Shown piece after piece: positions 7,940 to 14,941 of a stretch of DNA of 17,713 nt. A program made the position numbers and the translations under genes. Source of the stretch: an uncultured Sphingomonadales bacterium (GTDB taxonomy: Bacteria > Pseudomonadota > Alphaproteobacteria > Sphingomonadales > Sphingomonadaceae); contig CALCBC010000071.1 of the NCBI GenBank assembly GCA_937898525.1, forward strand, positions 1 to 17,713, in the 5' to 3' direction. Numbering within the stretch: position 1 is the stretch's first letter; the number at the start of each line of letters is the position of its first letter. The notes under the pieces are model-generated. The model saw nothing but the letters and a program-made list of their open reading frames with translations, was not told where the DNA came from and ran no database searches.

Positions 7940-8791
7940 ATGCTGATCGCGCAGATGACCGACATCCACATCGGGTTCGCTCCGGGCGAGGAGCCCGAGG
8001 AGCTCAATCACAGCCGCTTCCGCGCGACGCTCGAGCGGCTGCACGAGGCGCCGAACCGGCCCGACATGCTGGTGATCAGCGGCGACATCACCGATCGCGG
8101 TGACTTCGAGAGCTTCGAGAAAACCGCGGCACTGCTCGCCGACTGCCCGTTTCCCGTCTGGCCGATGGTCGGCAACCACGATAGCCGCGAAGGGCTGCTG
8201 CACGCGTTCCCGCAAGTGCAGGCGGCCGAGGGCGGGTTCCTGCACTACGTGCTCGAGCAGGACGGCCTCAGGCTCCTGCTGCTCGACACCTTCGAGCCCG
8301 GCCGGCACGGCGGCGCATTCTGCGAGGCGCGGCAGGCCTGGCTCGGCGCGCGGCTCGACGAAGCGCCCGACACGCCGACGCTGGTGTTCATGCACCATCC
8401 GCCCGTGGTCAGCGGGATCGACTGGATGGATCCGGAGCCGGACGAGCCTTGGGTCCGGCGCCTTGGCGCGGCGCTCGAGGGGCAGCGGCAGGTGCGCGCG
8501 ATCCACTGCGGCCACCTCCACCGCCCACTTTCTTCGAGCTTCCACGGAATCCCCGTTGGCGTCACCCCGTCGGTCGCGCCGCTGGTCTCGCTCGACCTGC
8601 GCCCGGTCGATCCGGACAACCCCGACGGACGCGACCTGATCACCACCGAGCCACCGAGCTACGCGCTGCACCACTGGGACGGCCAGACGCTCGCCACCCA
8701 CTACGAGACCGTCAGCGACTGGTACGTGCTCGCGCGCTACACCGCCTCGCTCCAGCCGATGATCCGCGGAATGTTCGAGGAGCGCGAGTAA
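7940..8791 (+). CDS. CpdA-like 3',5'-cyclic nucleotide phosphodiesterase (calcineurin-type metallophosphoesterase)
   Basis: The 283-residue product shows the full metallophosphoesterase metal-site series in order: TDIHIG (D8, H10), SGDITDRG, VGNHDS, MHHPP and CGHLHRP. Spacing and length match class III CpdA enzymes, which hydrolyse cAMP using a two-metal centre. No signal peptide is seen, so it should act in the cytoplasm. It starts 58 bases after the decaheme gene with a GGCGGGA site just upstream and is the last gene of the operon. Because the first gene carries two cyclic-nucleotide-binding domains, the pairing suggests local control of the same ligand. Related enzymes also act on other phosphodiesters, so cAMP is the likely but unproven substrate. 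Confidence 0.82.
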   Translation: MLIAQMTDIHIGFAPGEEPEELNHSRFRATLERLHEAPNRPDMLVISGDITDRGDFESFEKTAALLADCPFPVWPMVGNHDSREGLLHAFPQVQAAEGGFLHYVLEQDGLRLLLLDTFEPGRHGGAFCEARQAWLGARLDEAPDTPTLVFMHHPPVVSGIDWMDPEPDEPWVRRLGAALEGQRQVRAIHCGHLHRPLSSSFHGIPVGVTPSVAPLVSLDLRPVDPDNPDGRDLITTEPPSYALHHWDGQTLATHYETVSDWYVLARYTASLQPMIRGMFEERE

Positions 8792-8792
8792 T

Positions 8793-8816
8793 CCTCCCCG
8801 AGCTCGCTCGGGGAGG
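8793..8816 (+). terminator. GC-rich hairpin just after the phosphodiesterase stop
   Basis: CCTCCCCGAG (8793-8802) pairs perfectly with CTCGGGGAGG (8807-8816) around the loop CTCG, one base after the TAA stop. No T-run follows, so it may be an mRNA 3'-end stabiliser or a weak terminator. The unit and its GGGACCACCC continuation resemble a repeat often found between sphingomonad genes. Confidence 0.5.
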
Positions 8817-8869
8817 GGGACCACCCGAAGGGTTGTGTAGGGCACGGGCCCCAACCCGACCGCTGCAGG

Positions 8870-8929
8870 AAAACAGGGACAGTCCCTCTTTTCGGCGCGC
8901 TTTCGGAAAAGAGGGACTGTCCCTGTTTT
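8870..8929. terminator. 24-bp perfect inverted repeat; likely bidirectional terminator / REP-type element
   Basis: Arms at 8870-8893 and 8906-8929 are perfect reverse complements around a 12-base loop. Each arm contains the self-palindromic core GGGACAGTCCC (or its partner), flanked by A/T runs, so the hairpin ends in TTTTT on the plus strand (8926-8930) and in TTTT on the minus strand. It lies between two convergent operons, where it can stop transcription from both sides. The arm length and symmetric core also resemble REP/BIME-like units mobilised by RAYT transposases; no such gene is in the window. Confidence 0.7.
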
Positions 8930-8941
8930 TGGAGGGGAGGA

Positions 8942-11900
8942 TCAGCGGCTCGCCACCCTTGGCCCTTCGCCCGGTACCCATGCGGCCATGTCGACCTCGT
9001 CGCTGACCTTCCACGGAACGCCGCTGCGGGTCAGGAACAGCCGCTCCATCTCGGCGCGGGTGAACGGGCGCGAGCCGAGGCGCCCGAACACCGCGATCTG
9101 GCCGCCGGTCTCGTCGACCGCCCGGTCGCGGTCGAGGCCCTTGGACAGGGCGATCGCCGGCGAGGGCGTCTTCGCCCAGGCGATCAGCTCGGGCACGGGC
9201 GCCGGGCTGAAGCCGTAGAAGTTGCGCTGGCTCTCGGGGCTGGTGAGCTGGAGCACCTTGAACCCGTTCACCCCGTCGGCGACATAGGCGAACAGCGAGG
9301 CGTTGGTCGAGGCGACGACGACGTCCTCGACGTCGGTCATCGTCCCGCCGAAGGTTTCCTCGCGATAGATGAACGGATCGAGCGGGCGCGTCACGTTGAC
9401 GATGATCAGGCCGTCGCTCTTGGCGGCGATGTAGAGGTAGGTACGGGCAATATAGAGCCGCCGCGCGTCGCGGATCGCTAGGTTGCCTTCGGGTCGCGCC
9501 ACCGGGTTCCTGAGATCGGTCACGTCGAACAGCTTCACGCCCTCGGCATCGCTGACCCACAGGTAACGGAACTGGATCGTGCTCGCCCGCGCGTCGCGCA
9601 GCTCGCGTACCGCGGCGAGTTTAGGGTGCAGCGGGTCGGCGAGGTCGACGACGACGAGGCCCCGGTCGGCGGCGATATAGGCGATCTCGCCGGCGAGCGT
9701 GATGTGTCGGGCCCCGGCCAGAACGCCGCCCTCGTTCCAGGTCACCGCGCGGCGCAGCTTGTTGTTGCGCAGCTCGCCGTCGGCGAGCGTGGTCACGTCG
9801 ACGAGGATCAGCCCTTCCTCGGCATCGGTGATCGCGGCGTAACTGTAGATCGGCAGGAACGGCTGCTCCTGGTTCGCCTCGCGCATCTCGGGCGTGTTGC
9901 GCAGCGGGTTGATCGGCTGGTTGGTCGGCAGCGCCATGCATGTAGCGTTCTTCGTCGCCACACGGGTGTCGTGGCCGAGCGGCGAGAACGGGCCGGTGAC
10001 GATCCGCTCGGAGAAGCCCTTGTTGGCGATCGAGGCGACGTCGTAGACGCGGAAACCGCCGCGACCTTCGGCGACGTACATGTACTCGCCGCGCAACTGC
10101 AGGCAGCCGACGCGGTCGCGCGTTCCTTCGTGGACGTTGGCGAAGCGCTCGAACGCCCTGGTCTCGCCGGAAAGGTCGCCGTCGAAGGTCTGTCCGCGCG
10201 TCCAGTCCTTGAGCTCGCGGCCGTTGTCCTCGACATGCATGCGCCAGTAGTCGGGGTAGGCGTAACGGTGCAGGTAGCTGCCGAGAACCGCCTGTGGCTC
10301 GTCCCACTCGGTCACGCGGATCGCCTCGAACCCGCGCTCGAGCCCGGCCCAGGCGTTGAGGCCGACGAAGTTCACGTAGTTGGTCCCCAGCAACAGCAGC
10401 TGGGCCATGATCGCGTTGTTGTCGTCCTCGGCGCTGAGGTGGCAGTCGGTGCAGGTCTTGGTCTCGGTCGTGCGCACGGTGTGCGGGAAATGCGGCGCGA
10501 AGGCCTGACTCGAGAAGCCGATCGCGCTGACCGGCGGTTGCTGCACGTAGATCCGCTCACGGTTGAGGTTGGTCGAGCTCAGCACCAGCGCCGAGGACGA
10601 GCGCACCGGCGCCACCTGGTTGCCCTTGGTGGTCATGTGCTTGCCGAGCTGGAACATGTCGTCGCGCGCGACCTGCGGGTTGTAGGTCGCGAAGTTGCGC
10701 GTGGTCTCGCCTTCGTAGCGGTGGACTTCGCTCTTCCAGTTGGCCTCGATCGGCAGGTGGCAGCCGCCGCAGCTCGTCGTCCACGACAGGTGGCAGGTGA
10801 AGCAGGCCATCTCGTCGTCGCGGTGCGCGCGCTCGCTCGCGGCGATACCGGGGCCGAACTCGAAGCGCCCGGTCTCGGCGCCGTTGCGGCTCATCAGCTT
10901 GGCGCGTGCGGCCTTGGCGTTGAAGTACGGGCTCGCCGCGTCGACGGTGTCCTTGACCAGGCTGACGCGCCACTCGAGTTCGGGGTCGACGATCGAGCGC
11001 TGGATCAGCACCCGCCGGCCCATCGAATCCCAGGTCCACTCGAACCGCCGCTTGCCGTCGGGGTTTCGCAGCAGCGCGAGGTCATTGCCCTTCGGCGGCG
11101 CCGCCGGGCCCGAAGTGCGCAGCGTCGGGTAGGCGTCGGCCGTGCCGTGGCAGTCCTTGCAGCCGATCTCGATCGCGTTGGCCACCTCGCCGTAGATCAG
11201 GCCGTTGCCGTGGCTGTCCTGCGCGAAGTGGCAGTCGGCGCACTGCATGCCCTTCTCGGCGTGGATGTCCATCAGGTGGACCGCCTTGCCCGGGTTGGTG
11301 CCGGGCGGCACGAACTGGCCTTCATCCTCGCGGCGCCACTTCTCGGGATCGTCGGGATCGACCACGTTGCCCTCGGCGTCGAGCAGGTTGCCTTCGCGGT
11401 CACGCTTGAAGATCGCCCGGAAGTTCCAGCCGTGGCCGTGGTAGTCGGCGAACTGCGTGTCCTTCAGCGTCGGGTTGAGGTCGTAGACGTTGCGCAGGAA
11501 GTCGAGGTCGGCCCACTTGCCACGCGGCGAGGCGCCTTCGGGATTGCGGTCGAGCACGCGGCGCACTTCCTCGGCGGTCGGGTATTTCTGCTGTTCGGGC
11601 CACATCGCCGGCGCGTCGGCCTCGTAGTCCCACATCGTGTAGCCGAGGTACGAGTTCAGGAACACGTTCGGCTGGTGCATGTGGCAGTTCATGCACTGCG
11701 CGGTTGGGATCGCGCGGGTGAACACGTGCCGCAGCGGGTGGCCCTTCTGCTTGACCGGCTGCCCATCATCGCGCTCGCCGGGCCGGCGCACGGCGCCATG
11801 CCCGGACGCGTGGCCCGAAGGCTCGGTCAGCGCGGAGATCGTCGGGTCGATCGTCACCGTCTGCCCGTCGCGGCCGTACTTCGCGTAGATCAGGCTGTGC

Positions 11901-12949
11901 CGTGGCTCGCGGTCATTGGCGTAGATCACATGGCAGCTCGCGCAGCCCGAATGGCGGTAGTCGCCGGGCTGGTCGTTGGTGCCCATGAACCAGGTCAGCG
12001 GGTCGTTGAGCCGGGTCTTGTGAATGTTGAGCACCGGGATCGCCACGCGCAGCCCGGTGCCGGGGCCGCGGTTCGACTGGCGCAGGTCGGGGCGGCCAGG
12101 CTCTTCGAGCCGCTGGATCGAGCCGGTCGGGTTGGGCAGGCCGATCTCGGCGAACTGCGAGCCGATGTTGCGCCCGCCGCGCTCGAACACGCGGAACACG
12201 TCGCCGGGCGGGATCACCTGCCAGGTCGGCAGCGGATAAAGCTCCGCGAGCGCGCCCCGTGCCCGCTGCGCCTCGGTCAGCGTGCCCGGCGGGTCGCCGG
12301 GGCTGACGATCTTCGCCGGCTCGCCTTCGCGGGTATAGGCCTCCCCGAGCACATAGTTCTTCAGCGGGACGATGCCGTTGTTGTAGGCCGCGCCACCCCA
12401 CAGCATCGCGCCCGAGGCCATGATCGAGCGCTCGGCTGCCTCGATCGTCTCGATGTGACAGGCGCCGCAGGACTCGCGTGCGACGCGGTAGTCGCTCGGG
12501 TTGACGAAGCGGACGAACTCGGGCGCCTCGCGGTTGAGCAGCGCGTAGGTGCGCTGCGGGTTGGCCGACGACGGGTAATGCCAGCTCTCCGGATACTTCG
12601 GCAACACGTGCGCCCGCTCGCGCGCGGCGACGTAATCGGGGTGGTCGTGCGGCAGCTCGCTATTGCCGAACACCGTGGCATCGCCGCCGTGGCAGTCGGT
12701 GCAGCCGAGCCGCACCGCCGGGCTCTCGTGCATCGTCGGCGCGTCGGTGCGCACGTGGCACGAGTAGCAGCCGTCGGACTTGGCGGCGACCTGTTCGAGC
12801 GTCTGCCCGGCCGGCGCCGGCGGTGCGGTCACTCGGCTGTAGTCGCGCTCGACCGGCTTTTCGCCTTCGTCCGCGCGCAGGGCATGGCCGGCCATCAGCG
12901 CCGAGGCGAACATCAGGGGGACGGCGAGAAGGCGAAGCAGCGCGCGCAT
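8942..12949 (-). CDS. Decaheme cytochrome c fused to LVIVD-type beta-propeller
   Basis: This 1335-residue exported protein starts with a signal peptide (MRALLRLLAVPLMFASALMA, probably cut near HALRA). Ten CxxCH motifs lie between residues 61 and about 837: CYSCH, CTDCH, CGACH, CASCH, CMNCH, CADCH, CKDCH, CFTCH, CGGCH and CTDCH. Long haem-free stretches between them may bind substrate or partners. From about 946 to 1240 there are LVIVD-like repeats: YMYVAEGRGGFRVYDVAS, AYIAADRGLVVVDLADP, YLWVSDAEGVKLFDVTD and YLYIAAKSDGLIIVNVTRP, a pattern that folds as propeller blades in surface and periplasmic proteins. An in-frame start at 13186 lies inside the upstream gene and is rejected; the ATG at 12949 overlaps that gene's TGA (TGATG) and begins the signal peptide. 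It probably acts in the periplasm or on the outer surface with the barrel encoded before it. Confidence 0.88.
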   Translation of the reverse strand: MRALLRLLAVPLMFASALMAGHALRADEGEKPVERDYSRVTAPPAPAGQTLEQVAAKSDGCYSCHVRTDAPTMHESPAVRLGCTDCHGGDATVFGNSELPHDHPDYVAARERAHVLPKYPESWHYPSSANPQRTYALLNREAPEFVRFVNPSDYRVARESCGACHIETIEAAERSIMASGAMLWGGAAYNNGIVPLKNYVLGEAYTREGEPAKIVSPGDPPGTLTEAQRARGALAELYPLPTWQVIPPGDVFRVFERGGRNIGSQFAEIGLPNPTGSIQRLEEPGRPDLRQSNRGPGTGLRVAIPVLNIHKTRLNDPLTWFMGTNDQPGDYRHSGCASCHVIYANDREPRHSLIYAKYGRDGQTVTIDPTISALTEPSGHASGHGAVRRPGERDDGQPVKQKGHPLRHVFTRAIPTAQCMNCHMHQPNVFLNSYLGYTMWDYEADAPAMWPEQQKYPTAEEVRRVLDRNPEGASPRGKWADLDFLRNVYDLNPTLKDTQFADYHGHGWNFRAIFKRDREGNLLDAEGNVVDPDDPEKWRREDEGQFVPPGTNPGKAVHLMDIHAEKGMQCADCHFAQDSHGNGLIYGEVANAIEIGCKDCHGTADAYPTLRTSGPAAPPKGNDLALLRNPDGKRRFEWTWDSMGRRVLIQRSIVDPELEWRVSLVKDTVDAASPYFNAKAARAKLMSRNGAETGRFEFGPGIAASERAHRDDEMACFTCHLSWTTSCGGCHLPIEANWKSEVHRYEGETTRNFATYNPQVARDDMFQLGKHMTTKGNQVAPVRSSSALVLSSTNLNRERIYVQQPPVSAIGFSSQAFAPHFPHTVRTTETKTCTDCHLSAEDDNNAIMAQLLLLGTNYVNFVGLNAWAGLERGFEAIRVTEWDEPQAVLGSYLHRYAYPDYWRMHVEDNGRELKDWTRGQTFDGDLSGETRAFERFANVHEGTRDRVGCLQLRGEYMYVAEGRGGFRVYDVASIANKGFSERIVTGPFSPLGHDTRVATKNATCMALPTNQPINPLRNTPEMREANQEQPFLPIYSYAAITDAEEGLILVDVTTLADGELRNNKLRRAVTWNEGGVLAGARHITLAGEIAYIAADRGLVVVDLADPLHPKLAAVRELRDARASTIQFRYLWVSDAEGVKLFDVTDLRNPVARPEGNLAIRDARRLYIARTYLYIAAKSDGLIIVNVTRPLDPFIYREETFGGTMTDVEDVVVASTNASLFAYVADGVNGFKVLQLTSPESQRNFYGFSPAPVPELIAWAKTPSPAIALSKGLDRDRAVDETGGQIAVFGRLGSRPFTRAEMERLFLTRSGVPWKVSDEVDMAAWVPGEGPRVASR

Positions 12950-14778
12950 CAGTAGCTCAGGATCGCGTTGGCGAGGACCGACAGGTAGGTCCTGCGGCCG
13001 TGGGTGTTGTCGAACAGGTCGCGGAAGCCGTCGCCGGCGACCAGCGCGGCGCCCGACAGGCGGAAGACGAGGTTCTGCGTCGCCTTCGGCCGCCAGATCG
13101 CCGCGGCCGACAGGTCCCAGCCGATGTCTTTCGGAATCGAGCCTTCGACGCGCAGCGCCTGCAGCGTCGCGGTGTTCTCGAACCACAGGTGGTTGGCATT
13201 GGCCGAGACGCGCACCTCGGGCGAGAGGTCGAAGTCGCCGCCGAGGCCGACCAGCATGAGCCCGGGATTGTTGAAGTTCGACTGCCCCTGCTCCTTGCTC
13301 GGGCGCAGCGCGTTGAGCAGGCCGTTGCGGCCGTTGACCGCGATAGCCCGGCCGCCGCCGGCGAAGGGGATCGACTGACGGATCCAGTAGCTGGTATCGG
13401 CCCCGGCGAAGACCGGGTTCTCGAATACCGCGTCGTACCCGCCCTCGGTGTCGTCGAACGGGTCGCCGTCGCCGCTGGCATACGCGCCCGACAGGCGGAA
13501 GCGCATCCAGTCCTTGTCGTAGGACAGCTCGATCGCGCCGAAATAGGCGCGGATGTCCGCCGGGCGGTCGGTGAAGAACGAGTTCCGGTCCTCGCCCAGC
13601 GCGGCGTAGGCGCTGGCGGTCAGGTTGATGCGCCCGATGCGACCGTCGGCGTTGTAGCCAAGGTACACCACGTCGTACTCGCGCCCGCGCAGCGTACCGA
13701 GCAGCGCCGGGCGCACCGGGAAGCCGTTGTCGTCGATCTCGACGTCGTCGGCTTCGCGATTCATGTTGTAGGCGACGGTCACCTGGCTGGTCAGCGCCGG
13801 GATCAGGAAGTCCTGCCGGTAGACGTTGGCGATGAACAGGAAATCGTCCCGCGGGCGCTGCAGCACTGCGTTGAGCCCGCTGTTGGTGTCTTTCTCGAGA
13901 CGCCAGAACGCGGCGAGATTGTACTGGAAGCGGTTGTTGTCGCGGTTGCCGAACAGGCGCACGCCGAGCTGCTGGTCGTTGAACAGGAAGCCGCGGAAAT
14001 CGGCCTGGAACGGCTGGATGCCGACGCGGATCGAGTCGAAGTCGTAGCGGTCCGAGACATTGCGGATGTGGTAGTCGACGAAGGCTTCCTGCACGCCGAG
14101 GAAGTGGTCGAGCCGGTCGGTGCCCTTGCTCGGCTCGACGTGCAGCGCCCGCCGCTCGGGCACGTTGGCGTAGTTGACGTTGAAGGCGAGCGTGACCCGA
14201 TATTCGATCTCGGGCGGCTTGAACGCGGTGCTGCCCTTGATCAGCGCGGCACCGGCGATGAAGGTCTGCGAGACGACGTAGCTCGCGTCCCGGCCGAATA
14301 CGTCGAGGCTGCCCGGACGAGCAGTGCCCGGCACGCCGACCGGGATCGGGAACGTGCGCGGCTCGATGACCGTGTCCGAGACGAGGCTGCCGGCGAAGAA
14401 CCAGTCGTGCCCGGTGATCAGCGGCCAGCGCTCCGGATCGAGCGGGCGGTCGCCCTTGAGCGTGTTCTGATTGTACGGGTCGAACCAGCGCTCGCGGACC
14501 AGGCCGAGCGTCTCGATCAGCCGCCAGCGGTCAGGGATCGGCACATCGTCGACCGGGAACGCCTCGGGCGGCGGCGCGCGCACCGCGCCGGGATTGTCCT
14601 GCCTGATCGCGTCGGGCAGCGGGTCGTTGTAGCCTGGCCGCCGGCGGCCCTCGATCGACTCGTTGTCGACCGGTGGCGGGGCCTCGTCGACCGCCCGGGC
14701 TGCTTCGGGCGGCGGGGAGGGCTGCGCCTCGAGGGGCGCCGCCTGCAGCAGCAATAGCGGAAGGAGCACTGAGTTCAT
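12949..14778 (-). CDS. Outer-membrane beta-barrel protein, putative porin partner of the multihaem cytochrome
   Basis: The 609-residue product has a signal peptide (MNSVLLPLLLLQAAPLEAQ), a Pro/Glu-rich linker to about residue 70, then a long series of alternating-hydrophobicity strands rich in Tyr, Phe, Arg and Asn, such as EYRVTLAFNVNYANV, RFQYNLAAFWRLEK, RIGRINLTASAYAALG and AYFGAIELSYDKDWMRFRL. It ends SVLANAILSY, with a terminal aromatic residue typical of barrels inserted by BamA. I do not recognise the family; the size suits a large porin. ATG 14778 is preferred to a GTG at 14790 because the signal peptide starts there. Its stop overlaps the decaheme start by one base, so the two are made together, as in porin-cytochrome conduits. 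No CxxCH is present. Confidence 0.75.
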   Translation of the reverse strand: MNSVLLPLLLLQAAPLEAQPSPPPEAARAVDEAPPPVDNESIEGRRRPGYNDPLPDAIRQDNPGAVRAPPPEAFPVDDVPIPDRWRLIETLGLVRERWFDPYNQNTLKGDRPLDPERWPLITGHDWFFAGSLVSDTVIEPRTFPIPVGVPGTARPGSLDVFGRDASYVVSQTFIAGAALIKGSTAFKPPEIEYRVTLAFNVNYANVPERRALHVEPSKGTDRLDHFLGVQEAFVDYHIRNVSDRYDFDSIRVGIQPFQADFRGFLFNDQQLGVRLFGNRDNNRFQYNLAAFWRLEKDTNSGLNAVLQRPRDDFLFIANVYRQDFLIPALTSQVTVAYNMNREADDVEIDDNGFPVRPALLGTLRGREYDVVYLGYNADGRIGRINLTASAYAALGEDRNSFFTDRPADIRAYFGAIELSYDKDWMRFRLSGAYASGDGDPFDDTEGGYDAVFENPVFAGADTSYWIRQSIPFAGGGRAIAVNGRNGLLNALRPSKEQGQSNFNNPGLMLVGLGGDFDLSPEVRVSANANHLWFENTATLQALRVEGSIPKDIGWDLSAAAIWRPKATQNLVFRLSGAALVAGDGFRDLFDNTHGRRTYLSVLANAILSY

Positions 14779-14891
14779 CGGCGACCCCACATGACCGGAT
14801 CCCCCTCCCCCTTGAGGGAGAGGGTTGGGGTGGGGGTGCTCGGCGCCGGCTGGGTCGACGCGCGCCTGCGGCGCGCTCCCCCACCCCTCGG

Positions 14892-14914
14892 TCCCCTCCC
14901 CGCCGGGGAGGGGA
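14892..14914. repeat. GC-rich hairpin repeat within the minus-strand operon
   Basis: TCCCCTCCCC (14892-14901) and GGGGAGGGGA (14905-14914) form a perfect 10-bp stem with a three-base loop. It is part of a 163-base gap (14779-14941) made almost wholly of C/G-rich runs, including a second imperfect hairpin around CCCTCCCCCTTGAGGGAGAG (about 14804-14823) followed by GGTTGGGGTGGGGG. Such mosaic units are common between genes in sphingomonads. Here it separates the GlcG/HbpS lipoprotein gene from the barrel gene and could attenuate or process the transcript. Confidence 0.6.
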
Positions 14915-14941
14915 GGAAGGTGGGTGAGGGCGGGTGCATCA

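Noticed and set aside
5125..8007. 960-residue open frame on the minus strand
   Set aside because: It lies opposite the cytochrome b and decaheme genes, which have conserved His pairs and ten CxxCH motifs. The antisense product is low-complexity Arg/Ala/Val with no motif.
9626..12955. 1109-residue open frame on the plus strand
   Set aside because: It is antisense to the decaheme-LVIVD gene; the real frame has a signal peptide, ten haem motifs and repeats, the plus frame none.
12949..13186. N-terminal extension of the decaheme gene to 13186
   Set aside because: The extra 79 residues are basic low-complexity sequence overlapping the barrel gene, and would bury the clear signal peptide that starts at 12949.
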